Notes under the pieces: model-generated
The model's input: the letters and a program-made list of their open reading frames with translations, nothing else
The model's database searches: none
What the model was told of the DNA's origin: nothing
Made by a program: the position numbers and the translations under genes
Shown here: positions 53,011 through 62,766 of the stretch, one piece after another
Numbering within the stretch: the stretch's first letter is position 1
Layout of the letters: each line of letters opens with the position of its first letter
NCBI GenBank assembly: GCA_937895345.1
Contig: CALAWP010000058.1
Span: forward strand, 1-64,000
Reading direction: 5' to 3'
Origin: an uncultured Paenibacillus sp.
Lineage (GTDB): Bacteria; Bacillota; Bacilli; Paenibacillales; Paenibacillaceae
Length of the DNA: 64,000 bases

Positions 53011-56000
53011 ATGAGCAAGCATCGCTGGTTGTTGGCGGGAATGATTCTATTATTTGCGATATTGACCGGCATGAATGTCTATCAATGGTTGAGACCGCTG
53101 TCGCCCTATCCGGCTGCGGTTGGCGGCGTATTGGACGCCGGAGGGTGGGACTTCGTATCGCAGGGAATCATTCCGCTGCAAGGCGAGTGGGAGTTCTATG
53201 AAGGGGTGCTGCTTGAGCCAGACGATTTTCAAGAAAATGGCGCAGCCTCAGCGGCAGCGCTCCGTTATTTGCAAGTGCCTGCCGGTTGGAAGAACGTCCT
53301 GCATTCGGAGGCGGGCAACGGCTTCGGAGCGGGTACGTACCGCTTGCTTGTCCATATCGATCAACCCGGCGTTTACAGCATCAGGGCCAAGAAGATTCGC
53401 TTGTCCAACCGAATATTCATGAACGGGGTCGAAATCGGCGGAAGCGGCCGGCCGGCTCTGACGGAACACACATTTGCGCCAAGCAATTTGCCGGTGTTCG
53501 GTACGGCCGAAGCGGGAGACGGGCCCGTCGAAATTATTGTGCAGGCAGCCAGCTTTCAATATATGGAAGGCGGACTTGTGCAGACGCCGGAGTTCGGCAT
53601 TGCGGATCAGGTCATGCAGCGGAGAGATCACGACCGGCTCGCGGATACGATTTTGGTGACGGTGCTGCTCGTTTTCGGCTTATATTTTGGGGCGATGTTT
53701 CGGCAATGGGGCAAGGAGCCCTATTTAATGCATTTTAGCTTCTTCTGCTTGGCCGCCGCGTCGTTTTTCAGCATCGATAATGAGATTGTTGCGGCCGGCA
53801 TCGTGCCTTCGCTGACGTTTCCGATTCTCCAAAAGCTGTTGTTTTTTCTTCCCTTGTCGGTGTTCCTGTTCTTTACCCAATATGTCTACACCTATTTGGA
53901 AGCGAGGGACAATCCTGTTTTTTTATGGCTTCGCCGCAGCATGTACATCCTTATGGCGCTGATCTGGATCGTCCCGAACTATTGGCTTGTCAGCTTGCGC
54001 GTGTTGGGCGTGCCGTTGTTTGCCGTTACTTTTGCGGTCATTTTGCACGCGATTTTTACGAGCCGCGGCAGAAGCCGCATGGCCGGCTACTACATGCTGG
54101 CCGGGGTGTTCTTTTTGACGACCGGATGGCTGTTTGCGCAGCTGCGCTATCAATTGGCGCTCGACAATCCCTATTATATGATCGCGACACCGCTGCTGCT
54201 CGTGTTCTCCCAGGCGTTTTTGATGTCGGACCGGTTCAGGGAGGCTTACGTTCAAAGCGAAGCGTTGGCCGAACGATTGATCGCTTACGACAGACAGAAG
54301 GACGAGTTTTTGGCCAAGACGTCCCACGAGCTTCGAACGCCGCTGCACGGCATCGTCAACTTGTCGCAATCGCTGCTGGACGACCGCCGTTCGCCGCTGC
54401 CGGCGGAGCATCGCGACAACATCTATTTGCTGCATCTGATGGGCAGAAGATTAGTCGGACTCGTGCACGATATGATGGACATGAACCGGATCCGATACGG
54501 TCAGCTTATGCTGCAGCGCAGGCCCGTCGATCTTCGAAGCTCCGTCCGGTTTGTGATCGAGACGCTGTCGCTGTCTTCGGCCAAGAAAGATGTGCGGCTC
54601 GTGGACGCGCTGCCTGCCCGGCTGCCGCTTGTGCTGGCGGATGAAGACCGGCTGCGGCAAATTTTGCACAACTTGATGGAGAACGGGTTGAAGTTTACGG
54701 CGCAGGGCACAGTGACCGTTACCGCCGAGCCGCAACAGGACCGGCTGAAGGTTGTCGTTGCGGACACCGGTCCGGGTATTGCGGATGATCAGCTTTCCCG
54801 GCTGTTCCGCCCTTTCGAGCAGCTGGACGCAAGCGGCGGCTTGCAAGACGGCTTGGGCTTGGGCCTGACCATTGCCAAGGAGCTGGCGGAGCTTCACGGG
54901 ACAGCGCTTGAGGTGCGCTCAACGCCGGGCGAAGGAACGCAGTTTGCTTTCCTGCTGCCGGTCGCGGCCGGCTTCGCCGAAACGGCGGCGGCCGCGCAGC
55001 CGGAGCTTTCGGTTCAATTTGAACGAAACGAGGAACGGGAGCAGGGCGCTCAGCGCATACTGATCGTCGACGATGAGCCTGCGAACCTCAAGGTGCTGAT
55101 CGATGCGGTCCGCGCCATGGGTTATTCGTACACCGCCGTAGGCAGCGGCGAAGAAGCGCTGGCCGTATTGCGGGAGCACCGCAAGCCGGATTTGGTGCTG
55201 CTCGATCTCATGATGCCCGTCGTGTCGGGACTTGAAGTGTGCCGGGAAGCGCGCCTGCTGCACGGGCTGGCGGAGCTTCCGGTGCTGATGCTGACCGCAT
55301 CCGGGCAGACGAAGGACATTCTTGCTTCGTTCGAGGCGGGAGCCAACGATATCGTGCAGAAGCCGTTCGAGCTTGCAGAGCTGAAGGCGCGCATGCGGTC
55401 GCTGCTGGCGATGAAGCGGTCGTCCGATTACGCCGTGCGCCGGGAGCTGGATTTGTTGCAGGCGCAAATTATGCCGCATTTCCTGTACAACAGTTTGAAC
55501 GCCTTAATGGGGTTGAGCTATAAGGACGGCGACAAGCTGAGGCAGACGATCCATCACCTGACGACGTATCTTCGTCACAAGTTTACTTTCGTATTCGAAG
55601 GGGAGCGCGTACCGCTCGACAAAGAACTGGAGCTCGTCCGGGCGTATTTGGCCATCGAGCAGCTTCGGTTCGGCGACCGGCTTGACGTCGTATACAAGAT
55701 TGACGAGGGGACTTCTGCCTGCATGCTTCCTCCCTTGACGCTGCAGCCGATTGTAGAAAATGCGGTTCGTCACGGCATCGGTCCGAAGCCTGAAGGGGGA
55801 CGCGTCACGGTCGGCGTCAGCCGCTCCGGGAACGACATCGTCATCCGCGTGGAGGATGACGGCGTCGGCATGGACGAGACAGCCTTGAAAGCTTTGCAGG
55901 ACGAGCCCGGGAAGGGAGTCGGATGGCATAACGTCAATCGCCGCTTGCAGGCGCTGTACGGCCGTAAGCTGATCGTCGGCAGCCAGTCGGGGAGAGGAAC

Positions 56001-56064
56001 GGCCGTCACCATCCTGATACCGGAGGTTCATGAGCATGATTCGAGCGTTATTGATAGACGATGA
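53011..56064 (+). CDS. Hybrid sensor kinase: 7TMR-DISM, HisKA, REC, LytS-type kinase
   Basis: An intact 1017-residue paralogue of the broken gene at 3.2-6.4 kb. An N-terminal anchor is followed by the extracellular 7TMR-DISMED2 domain (about 60-200), seven membrane helices (about 208-400), HisKA with AKTSHELRTPLHGIVNLSQ (phospho-His about 439), HATPase with GLGLGLTIAKELAELHG, and REC with the Asp in LVLLDLMMPV (about 731). A second kinase module of LytS type follows (QAQIMPHFLYNSLNALMGL, about 815, and VEDDGVGM). The DISM module probably binds a carbohydrate or related extracellular ligand. The response regulator gene overlaps its 3' end. Confidence 0.93.
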   Translation: MSKHRWLLAGMILLFAILTGMNVYQWLRPLSPYPAAVGGVLDAGGWDFVSQGIIPLQGEWEFYEGVLLEPDDFQENGAASAAALRYLQVPAGWKNVLHSEAGNGFGAGTYRLLVHIDQPGVYSIRAKKIRLSNRIFMNGVEIGGSGRPALTEHTFAPSNLPVFGTAEAGDGPVEIIVQAASFQYMEGGLVQTPEFGIADQVMQRRDHDRLADTILVTVLLVFGLYFGAMFRQWGKEPYLMHFSFFCLAAASFFSIDNEIVAAGIVPSLTFPILQKLLFFLPLSVFLFFTQYVYTYLEARDNPVFLWLRRSMYILMALIWIVPNYWLVSLRVLGVPLFAVTFAVILHAIFTSRGRSRMAGYYMLAGVFFLTTGWLFAQLRYQLALDNPYYMIATPLLLVFSQAFLMSDRFREAYVQSEALAERLIAYDRQKDEFLAKTSHELRTPLHGIVNLSQSLLDDRRSPLPAEHRDNIYLLHLMGRRLVGLVHDMMDMNRIRYGQLMLQRRPVDLRSSVRFVIETLSLSSAKKDVRLVDALPARLPLVLADEDRLRQILHNLMENGLKFTAQGTVTVTAEPQQDRLKVVVADTGPGIADDQLSRLFRPFEQLDASGGLQDGLGLGLTIAKELAELHGTALEVRSTPGEGTQFAFLLPVAAGFAETAAAAQPELSVQFERNEEREQGAQRILIVDDEPANLKVLIDAVRAMGYSYTAVGSGEEALAVLREHRKPDLVLLDLMMPVVSGLEVCREARLLHGLAELPVLMLTASGQTKDILASFEAGANDIVQKPFELAELKARMRSLLAMKRSSDYAVRRELDLLQAQIMPHFLYNSLNALMGLSYKDGDKLRQTIHHLTTYLRHKFTFVFEGERVPLDKELELVRAYLAIEQLRFGDRLDVVYKIDEGTSACMLPPLTLQPIVENAVRHGIGPKPEGGRVTVGVSRSGNDIVIRVEDDGVGMDETALKALQDEPGKGVGWHNVNRRLQALYGRKLIVGSQSGRGTAVTILIPEVHEHDSSVIDRR

Positions 56065-57106
56065 AGAAATTGCGCTGGATGTGATGGAAATCTTGCTGGA
56101 ACAGGCAGGGGGAGTGACCGTTATCGGCAAATACCGGAAAGTGGCGGACGCCGTTGATCAAGCGGCGGATTTGAAGCCGGATGTGATCTTTCTCGATATC
56201 GAGATGCCCGGAATGAACGGGCTGGCGGCCGGCAAGCTGTTGTTCGAGCGGTGTCCGCGCGCGGATATCGTCTACGTAACGGCTTATCATCAATATGCGG
56301 TCGATGCGTTCGAATCGAACGCGATTGGCTATTTGCTAAAACCGGTGACGTCGGAACGGCTGGCCGAGACGCTGGCCCGCTACAAGGCGCTGCGGGCGAG
56401 AGAGGCCATACGGCTGAGGGAGGCGCCGGTTCCGGAGACGGACGCGGAGCCGAAATTGCGGCTAAACGTCTTGGGGAGCCTGGAATTGTTCGACGTGCAA
56501 GGGAATATCGTCACTTGGCGAACCCGCAAGACCAAGGAGCTGTTTGCCTGTTTATGGTGCTTTCGGGACGCGCCTTCCACCCGCTATCAATTGATCGACC
56601 GGTTATGGCCGGAGGTCGATGCCGATCGGGCGCAGGCGCTGTTCCATACGACGGTATACAATTTGAGAAGCATGTTGAAGGCCGAAGGATTTCCGGATAT
56701 GGTCACCTTCGAGAACGGCCGATACTGGATGCAGACCGGCCGGATCGAGAGCGATGCCGATCGGCTGAAGGATGTGATGAGCCGCATGGATCTTTCGGCT
56801 GCGGACGAAGCCTTGTCGCTGTATCGGGGCGATCTGCTGGAAACGGAATATTATCAATGGGCGGAAAGTCATCGCACTGGTCTTCGTACGGAATACAGTC
56901 ATTTCTTGGAGCGATTGTCGGAAGCGGCCCGGGGCCATAATAAAGCCAGGGTGCTGTGGAAACTGATGGAACTGGAGCCGTACCGGGAAGGGGTGGCCGA
57001 TAAGCTGCTCGATCATTTGCAGGAATCGGGAGATGCCGCCGGAGCGATGCTGCTGGAGAAGCGCAAGCGGCAGCTCATGGAGGAGCTCGGCTTGGACAAG
57101 CTGTAG
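56030..57106 (+). CDS. Response regulator with winged-helix and BTAD domains
   Basis: A 358-residue partner of the preceding kinase; the genes overlap by 35 bp. The REC domain has DDEE near the start and the phosphoacceptor in DVIFLDIEMPG (about residue 54). The winged helix contains TKELFACLWCFRDAPSTRYQLIDRLWP, followed by a BTAD domain (ADEALSLYRGDLLETEYYQWAESHR). It has the same architecture as the regulator at 1985-3118. It may now also receive signals from the homologous system whose kinase is broken, but that is speculation. Confidence 0.9.
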   Translation: MSMIRALLIDDEEIALDVMEILLEQAGGVTVIGKYRKVADAVDQAADLKPDVIFLDIEMPGMNGLAAGKLLFERCPRADIVYVTAYHQYAVDAFESNAIGYLLKPVTSERLAETLARYKALRAREAIRLREAPVPETDAEPKLRLNVLGSLELFDVQGNIVTWRTRKTKELFACLWCFRDAPSTRYQLIDRLWPEVDADRAQALFHTTVYNLRSMLKAEGFPDMVTFENGRYWMQTGRIESDADRLKDVMSRMDLSAADEALSLYRGDLLETEYYQWAESHRTGLRTEYSHFLERLSEAARGHNKARVLWKLMELEPYREGVADKLLDHLQESGDAAGAMLLEKRKRQLMEELGLDKL

Positions 57107-57218
57107 CGGTGGCGATGGCGGGGGCATTTTCAACATATAAAATGGGGAGCATTCGAGTACGCGGAACCTAAGCGTCGATTCGTCCGTATACCTTTTAAAA
57201 ACCGAGAAGGGTGATCCG

Positions 57219-57422
57219 ATGAGCGAGAAGGGCTGCATTAAATGCGGAAGCAGGGACGCGAGTACGAAAGAGGTCGCAATGACGGGCACGGGCCTGTCCA
57301 AGATGTTCGATATTCAAAAAAACGAGTTTATCGTCGTCTACTGCAATCGATGCGGCTATTCGGAATTTTATAACCGAAAGTCGTCCACCGGGTCCAACGT
57401 GCTGGATTTCTTTTTCGGATAA
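57219..57422 (+). CDS. Small zinc-ribbon protein
   Basis: A 67-residue protein with CIKCGSRDAS near the N-terminus and YCNRCGYSEFY near the middle: two CxxC pairs about 35 residues apart, forming a zinc ribbon of the COG3478 type. The function is unknown; family members are assumed to bind nucleic acid or protein. GAGAAGGGTGATCCG precedes the start. Confidence 0.85.
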   Translation: MSEKGCIKCGSRDASTKEVAMTGTGLSKMFDIQKNEFIVVYCNRCGYSEFYNRKSSTGSNVLDFFFG

Positions 57423-57491
57423 TGGGCACGGCGGTCCTTATGTTAAAACAAGCTTCCATCCATACGCGGAAGCTTGTTTTTGTTGAATGGA

Positions 57492-57740
57492 TTATCGTTT
57501 GAATACGCTCAAGGAGTCCAGCTTGTTGCCGTCGAAATCGAACATCGTCAGATGGGACCAATTGTTATCGTGCTCGACGGACCAGGCCGGCTTGGACGGA
57601 ATCCAGCACGGCTCCCAATAATACACGCCGATGCCTCGCCCGCCGGCCGTTTCCAGTTCGGGAAACGTCAGCCCTTCCCAAGCTTTCGACTTATACGGCT
57701 TGCCGGGATCGGCCCAATATTCCGAATAGTGCAAAAGCAC
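57492..57740 (-). pseudogene. C-terminal fragment of a GH53 endo-beta-1,4-galactanase
   Basis: The 82 codons contain GGRGIGVYYWEPCWIP, then SKPAWSVEHDNNWSHLTMFDFDGNKLDSLSVF. This is the last barrel strand and C-terminus of GH53 galactanases, enzymes of about 350-400 residues. The catalytic Glu residues and the N-terminus are missing. The fragment begins right after the terminator of the GH5 gene, so the rest was probably lost in a rearrangement. Confidence 0.8.
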
Positions 57741-57748
57741 TTTCCAAC

Positions 57749-57779
57749 GAAAAAAGGAGAGACCTCTTTCGTCTCTCCT
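57749..57779 (-). terminator. Terminator of the second GH5 gene
   Basis: AGGAGAGAC and GTCTCTCCT are 9-bp arms around a 7-nt loop. On the minus strand the stem is followed by TTTTTT. Confidence 0.85.
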
Positions 57780-57802
57780 CGCGAACGCGCAAATTTTCCG
57801 GC

Positions 57803-59536
57803 TTACGGCGAGACCGCCGTTCCCGTGACGACGGAGCCTTGCTTCGTAACCGTATACTCCACGACGGTTCCGCTCCAGAAGTGGAATTTCAGAATGACCT
57901 TGCCGTCGCGAACTTCGTTGAAAAAGTTTTGCTTCAATATGATTTCGTTTGTACTGTAGGACGGTTCGAACGTATAAGCGAACTCCTTGAACGGCGTCCA
58001 GTTTTGCGGCCCGGCGTTGCTGCCGTCCTCGTAGTACGCTTCCATCGTAGCCAGCAAGTCGCCGTTGAACGAGGCCGGGATGGCGAAGGAAGCGGCAGTA
58101 CCCGCGCTGCCGCCAAGCACCGGGTTTTCATAAGAGATGACCCGGAACGTCCAATCTGCGCCTTTGTTGAATTCGGTGGTCAGCTTGGCCCGCTCGCCTG
58201 TTGCGCCGGATGCGGTCAACCGCTGCAGCAAAGCGGCATTGAACGTAATCGCATCTCCGGCAACGCTGTAATCCTTTCCTTTTTTCAACGATTTGCCGTT
58301 CAATGTTACTTTCTTCAGCTTGTTGCCGTTCAGGTGCAGCGGCACGACGGCGTCCTGAACCGGTTCGCCCCGCTTGACGAAGATCAGATCGGTATCCGCC
58401 GTAGCCGATCTTCCGCTCCAGCTGGCCTTCATCATCTCGAACAGCTGCGGGTCGTTCCATTGATAAGTATGGCGGTTGAAGTGCTGCCCGTTGTCCCAGA
58501 GCATATGGGTAATTCCTTTGCTCTCGGCGTAGGTGATCATATATTCGAAAAACTTCAGCTTCTCGCCCTGCTCGATCGTGCCCGTATGCTGGTCGAAGCC
58601 AAGCAGGCCGAATTCGCCGACGACGACCGGAATGCCTTCCGCTACGAAGGTGTTGTACAGCCGGTCGTACGTTTGAACGATGTCATTGCGCGTCGTTTCG
58701 TCGAATTTCGTAAAGCCCGCAATATTGACGCTGAACGGCCAGAAGCCGTAATAATGCGTGGTCACGATAATATTCGGATCGTTAAGCCCGATGATGGAGG
58801 ACTTAAGGGCGTCCAAATGGTGCTGGTCCGAGGACGTATGCATCGTCGGCAGCACAATCGGCCGGGTGCCGTTTTCTCCGCCGGATGTCCTTACGATATC
58901 CCGGAAGGAGAGATTGAGCGTATCCAGGAGCTGCTGATAAGAGCCGGCATCCTCGCTGTAAAATTGCGGTTCGTTAATGCTTTCGAACATGAGCTTGCGA
59001 GAATGGTTTTTGAACCGGTCGGCAATTTGCTCCCAGGCGGCGTTGTAGCGCGCCAGCACTTCATCGTAGTTGGAGCCCATGCCGTTCACCCATCTCCAAG
59101 AATCGTGATGAAGGTTGATCATGACGTACAGGCCTTCGTCCAGCGACCAGTCCACGACTTCCTCGATCCGGTCCATAAAGGCGGGATCGATAGCGTAGTC
59201 GGGAGCGGCTCCCATCTTCACATCCCAGGTAACGGGAATGCGAATGCTCTTGAAGCCTTGTTTCTTGATTTGGTGAATCAGTTCCTTGGTCACCAGCGGG
59301 TTGCCCCAGGCGGTCTCGTCCTCGGACGACGGGTCGGACGAGCCTCCCATGCCGACGGCATCGAACGTATTGCCCAAGTTCCAGCCCGGCTGCATCGCCT
59401 CGACATATTGCTGCAGCGGCACCGGTTTCGCCCCCGGCTTCGGCTTGCTCCCTTTCGCGGATGCGGCGGTTCCTGCAGTTGAAACGGCGAGCAGCAGCGC
59501 CAGCAGCAGCGCCATCGTTTTGTTGCCCAGTTTCAT
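57803..59536 (-). CDS. Secreted GH5 endoglucanase with CBM_X2 and CBM46-like domains
   Basis: A 577-residue protein starting at ATG 59536 (AAAGGGG upstream). The signal peptide covers about residues 1-26 (cleavage near ASA). The GH5_4-like catalytic domain (about 40-345) contains MFESINEP (acid/base Glu) and PVVVGEFGLLG (nucleophile Glu). Residues about 360-450 are an X2 immunoglobulin-like module (VVPLHLNGNKLKKVTLNGKSLKKGKDY), and 460-577 a CBM46-like module (GSNAGPQNWTPFKEFAYTF...VILKFHFWSGTVVEYTV). This order matches the Cel5B type of Bacillus, active on mixed-linkage glucan, xyloglucan and cellulose. A CcpA cre site overlaps the promoter region. Confidence 0.92.
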   Translation of the reverse strand: MKLGNKTMALLLALLLAVSTAGTAASAKGSKPKPGAKPVPLQQYVEAMQPGWNLGNTFDAVGMGGSSDPSSEDETAWGNPLVTKELIHQIKKQGFKSIRIPVTWDVKMGAAPDYAIDPAFMDRIEEVVDWSLDEGLYVMINLHHDSWRWVNGMGSNYDEVLARYNAAWEQIADRFKNHSRKLMFESINEPQFYSEDAGSYQQLLDTLNLSFRDIVRTSGGENGTRPIVLPTMHTSSDQHHLDALKSSIIGLNDPNIIVTTHYYGFWPFSVNIAGFTKFDETTRNDIVQTYDRLYNTFVAEGIPVVVGEFGLLGFDQHTGTIEQGEKLKFFEYMITYAESKGITHMLWDNGQHFNRHTYQWNDPQLFEMMKASWSGRSATADTDLIFVKRGEPVQDAVVPLHLNGNKLKKVTLNGKSLKKGKDYSVAGDAITFNAALLQRLTASGATGERAKLTTEFNKGADWTFRVISYENPVLGGSAGTAASFAIPASFNGDLLATMEAYYEDGSNAGPQNWTPFKEFAYTFEPSYSTNEIILKQNFFNEVRDGKVILKFHFWSGTVVEYTVTKQGSVVTGTAVSP

Positions 59537-59584
59537 TAACGGTTCCCCTTTCGTCAAGGAAATAGAAGATTTGGAAGCGAATCT

Positions 59585-59600
59585 ATGAAAACGCTCCCAT
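59585..59600 (-). promoter_or_regulatory. CcpA cre site of the second GH5 gene
   Basis: ATGAAAACGCTCCCAT matches the cre consensus WTGNAARCGNWWWCAW at 14 of 16 positions. It lies 50 bp upstream of the start, just after a TTTTCC-17-TATACT promoter (-10 on the minus strand at about 59609-59604), where CcpA binding would repress. Confidence 0.6.
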
Positions 59601-59848
59601 TTGAGTATATCATTTCGTATGCAAGAGGAAAATACATCTAATTCTGACATAAAAACATGTCAAAATTGGAGGTTTCGCGATGACTCTGGGCGATACGGAG
59701 ACGCAGCGCGCGGCCCAACGCATCGTTGACAAGATTATCGTCATGGATAATAATAGGGGAAATGGAAATTGAGGAAGCACCTTGCAAAGAGAACACGGGT
59801 CGTGTTGCTTTGACGGGTGCTTTTTTAGCGGAAAGGCGGGACGGGAAG

Positions 59849-60439
59849 ATGGGCAGCGGGAAAAAGGAAAAAGCGGACAAGCTCAAGGAACGGCAGGTCA
59901 CGTACGACATTTACGCGGAAATGCCGGAGGACGGCGCGCGTTATGAATTATTGGACGGTATACTGGAGTTGATGTCGCCCGGCCCGTCCGTTTCGCATCA
60001 AATAATAAGCAGAGAAATGGTTATTCGTTTGAATCAATGCTGCAATTCGGATTTTATGATCCTCAATGCGCCGCTGGATGTGATTTTGGACCAAACGAAT
60101 GTGCTGCAGCCGGATATTTTGATGGTGCATCGCAGCCGATTGTCTATTGTGACCGAACGCGGTGTGGAAGGACCGCCGGATCTCGTGGCAGAGATTTTAT
60201 CTCCCGGCTCCCGCAGCAGGGACAAGGTTGTCAAGATGGACATTTATGCGCGGCATGGGGTGCCGGAATATTGGATTATCGACGGAGCTTCCCGAACGCT
60301 GGAGCAGTATTTGCCGGTGGAAGGGGCGGCGCATTATGTCCTGCATCGCCTGTATGAAGGCAACGATACCGTAGCCTCGGACAAGCTGCCCTGCGTCGCA
60401 TTGAACGTCAACGATCTGTTTGCGGAATTGTTGAGCTGA
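59849..60439 (+). CDS. Uma2-family (PD-(D/E)XK nuclease-fold) protein
   Basis: A 196-residue protein starting near MGSGKKEKADKLKERQVTYDIYAEMPEDGARYELLDG. Uma2/DUF820 motifs: YELLDGILELMSPGPSVSHQ, QPDILMVHR, PPDLVAEILSPGSRSRDKVVKMDIYARHGVPEYWIID. The acidic residues of PDLVAEILSP and the Lys in DKVVKM form the nuclease core. Uma2 proteins are found in many bacteria, often in several copies; their cellular role is unclear. An in-frame ATG at 59726 would give a longer form with an unusual N-terminus. A truncated copy sits at 6386-6619. Confidence 0.85.
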   Translation: MGSGKKEKADKLKERQVTYDIYAEMPEDGARYELLDGILELMSPGPSVSHQIISREMVIRLNQCCNSDFMILNAPLDVILDQTNVLQPDILMVHRSRLSIVTERGVEGPPDLVAEILSPGSRSRDKVVKMDIYARHGVPEYWIIDGASRTLEQYLPVEGAAHYVLHRLYEGNDTVASDKLPCVALNVNDLFAELLS

Positions 60440-60540
60440 CAGGGGCGGCATGGAAACGGTAAATGTGGACTAATCGGTATTTTTTATTCATTCATCAGAA
60501 AAAAATAGACCGGAGTGCCGCGCTCGCGAAACAAGAGGCC

Positions 60541-60565
60541 GGCCTTCGGGACCAGCCCGAAGACC
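60541..60565 (-). terminator. Hairpin after the CGTase gene
   Basis: GGCCTTCGGG-accag-CCCGAAGACC lies 19 bp after the CGTase stop on the minus strand. The stem is good, the T-run after it is weak. Confidence 0.5.
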
Positions 60566-60583
60566 GCCTCTGACCTCAATCGC

Positions 60584-62737
60584 TTATTGCCAGTTCACCG
60601 TGACGGTGGCCGTGCCGCTGGACGGCGTTGTGAACGTATGGTTCGACCCGCCCTCCCAGGTGACGACGGAGCCGTTTTTCTTGATGAACTTGAACTGCAG
60701 CGCCGTATTGGCCGGCACGCTGACGTCGTAGTACCAGGTCGGGTACGAGTGGATGACCTGATTGAACATCGGGCCGATCGCGTTGGCAGGCGTCCAGTTG
60801 CCGAGCTCGGCGACGTTGCCGACGAGATAGACGTTTTCGCCGTAGACGGTCGACGCATTGTTGACGACGAAGCGGACGGTAACCTGATCCGCGGTCAAAA
60901 TATTGTAGCCGTTGTAGGCGTTGCTGTCCACGGCGGAGGCGGTGCGGATTTTCACGTTGTATTGCCCCGGCGTTACGGAAGGCACGACCGCCTTAATTTG
61001 CGTATCCTCCCAGGAAACGATATTGGCTCCGGTAACGGCCGTCGTGCCGAAGTAGACGGTGCCTTTCGTCGCGCCGAAGCCTCTGCCGTCGATGGTGACA
61101 ACGTTGCCGGCTTTGCCCATGACCGGACCGACGTGGCCGATGACCGGCGTCGTCTGAGCCGGCGTGTATTGCCAGACGGCGACGGCGCCCGCCGCCAGGT
61201 TGAACGTCGAGGCGGTTCCGCCGCTGCCGACCGTCAGGCTGTTGCCGTTCAGCAATCCGCCAAGCACATCGGTATAAGTGCCAGCAGGGAAAGAAGTGAG
61301 CAGTCCGCTGATGGAGGCCGATGACGACTGGTTCCGGTTGATCGCGACGACGGCTGCGCTGTCGCCAAATTTCCGCTCGTAAATATAGACGTCGTTGTTG
61401 ATCCAGCGCTCCTGCGTCGTGCCGTAGGCGATGGCCGGATTCGTTTTGCGCAGCGGCGCAAGCGTGCTGATGACGTTAAAGGCGGTCGTCGTTTGCGAGA
61501 AGGACGACATGCGGGCGCGATTGCCCGGATCGCCGTTGCCGGTCATATATTGCTCCGTGCCGTAATAGATGGCCGGAACGCCTCGCGAAGTAAGCGTGAA
61601 TGCCAGCGCTTGCTCCAGGCGCCGGTTGCTGACGGCGGACGATTTGAAGCGGTCCATGTCATGGTTGTCGATGAAGGTGACCTGATCGGCAACCTGAGCG
61701 TAATCGGAAGCGGTGGAATTGATCATGGCATTCAGTCCGTACATCGTATCGGTGTTGTCGCGGAACACTTGCCGCACCTTTTGCGCGAAGCGGAAGTCAA
61801 GCAGGCTCATGCCTGACGTATTGGCGAAATGTACGTTGTTCGGATCGTTTTCGATTGCGCCCAGAAACCATTCGCCGAAAGTAAATACCGGCTTGTAGTT
61901 GTAAATATAGGACATCCAGTTTTTTTGCCAGCCGAACGGCATATGCTTGACCGCGTCGACGCGGATGCCGTCGATGCCCATGTCGAGCCACAGCTTGATG
62001 GCGTCCTTGAAGTAGGCGTCCATGGTGTTGTTGTGGTGGTTGATGTCGGCCAGGTCGTACAGATTGCGATAAATGCCGTCTTCCAGCGAAGAAAAGTCGG
62101 TGCCGAGGTTGTGGTGGAAATAACCGTTCGTATCGTTCGTATAACCGCCGAGCAGCGTGCCGTTGTCGTACAGGCGGCCGTTCTCCGCGAACGAGCTGTT
62201 TGTCTCCATGGCCGGGGACGTATGGTTGGGGGCGAAGTCGATGACGATTTTGATCCCTTTGGCGTGCGCGGCATTGACGAGCTGCTGGAACTCCGCCATC
62301 GTGCCGTAGAACGGATTGGTTTTCTTGAAATCTCTCGCCCAATAGCCGTGGTAAGACGTGTTGTTGACGCCCGAATAGTTGATGACCGAATAAATGTTCT
62401 CCACCGGCTGCGAGATCCACAGCGCCGTAACGCCGAGGTTCGTAAAATAATTGTCGTTAATCTTGTCGATAATGCCCTGCCAGTCGCCGCCGCAATAAAG
62501 CTTCAGATTCGTGCAGCTGCCGTCGAACAGGGCGCCGCTCGGATTGTTGGACGGGTTGCCGTCGGAGAACCGGTCGGTAAAAATTTGATAAATGACGTCC
62601 GTGCTGAAATTTTGTTTGTTGGACACATGCGTGTCCGGCGCCGCGGAAACCGTCGCTCCCGGCAGAACGGGGCCTGCGAGCAAGGCGAATGCTAACGCGG
62701 CGGAGGCCAGCCATTTAATCCATTTATGCATCATCAT
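60584..62737 (-). CDS. cgt: Secreted cyclomaltodextrin glucanotransferase
   Basis: A 717-residue GH13 enzyme with the CGTase five-domain layout. A signal peptide (about 1-30) is followed by the A/B domains with TDVIYQIFTDRFSDGNPSNNP, ALWISQPVENIYSVINYSGVNNTSYHGYWARDF, nucleophile Asp in GIRVDAVKHMPFGW, acid/base Glu in TFGEWFLG and FIDNHDMDRF. Domain C is followed by a TIG/IPT domain D (PVIGHVGPVMGKAGNVVTIDGRGFG) and a CBM20 starch-binding domain E (VTVRFVVNNASTVYGENVYLVGNVAELGNW). The central aromatic of LYDLADINHHN is Tyr, normal for CGTases that make beta- or gamma-cyclodextrin. A cre site stands before the start. Confidence 0.95.
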   Translation of the reverse strand: MMMHKWIKWLASAALAFALLAGPVLPGATVSAAPDTHVSNKQNFSTDVIYQIFTDRFSDGNPSNNPSGALFDGSCTNLKLYCGGDWQGIIDKINDNYFTNLGVTALWISQPVENIYSVINYSGVNNTSYHGYWARDFKKTNPFYGTMAEFQQLVNAAHAKGIKIVIDFAPNHTSPAMETNSSFAENGRLYDNGTLLGGYTNDTNGYFHHNLGTDFSSLEDGIYRNLYDLADINHHNNTMDAYFKDAIKLWLDMGIDGIRVDAVKHMPFGWQKNWMSYIYNYKPVFTFGEWFLGAIENDPNNVHFANTSGMSLLDFRFAQKVRQVFRDNTDTMYGLNAMINSTASDYAQVADQVTFIDNHDMDRFKSSAVSNRRLEQALAFTLTSRGVPAIYYGTEQYMTGNGDPGNRARMSSFSQTTTAFNVISTLAPLRKTNPAIAYGTTQERWINNDVYIYERKFGDSAAVVAINRNQSSSASISGLLTSFPAGTYTDVLGGLLNGNSLTVGSGGTASTFNLAAGAVAVWQYTPAQTTPVIGHVGPVMGKAGNVVTIDGRGFGATKGTVYFGTTAVTGANIVSWEDTQIKAVVPSVTPGQYNVKIRTASAVDSNAYNGYNILTADQVTVRFVVNNASTVYGENVYLVGNVAELGNWTPANAIGPMFNQVIHSYPTWYYDVSVPANTALQFKFIKKNGSVVTWEGGSNHTFTTPSSGTATVTVNWQ

Positions 62738-62766
62738 TACCACCTTTCCTTATTCGACAAAATTTT

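Noticed and set aside
57839..59482. A 547-codon plus-strand open frame opposite the second GH5 gene
   Set aside because: Antisense shadow; the minus strand has a signal peptide, GH5 catalytic motifs, X2 and CBM46-like modules.
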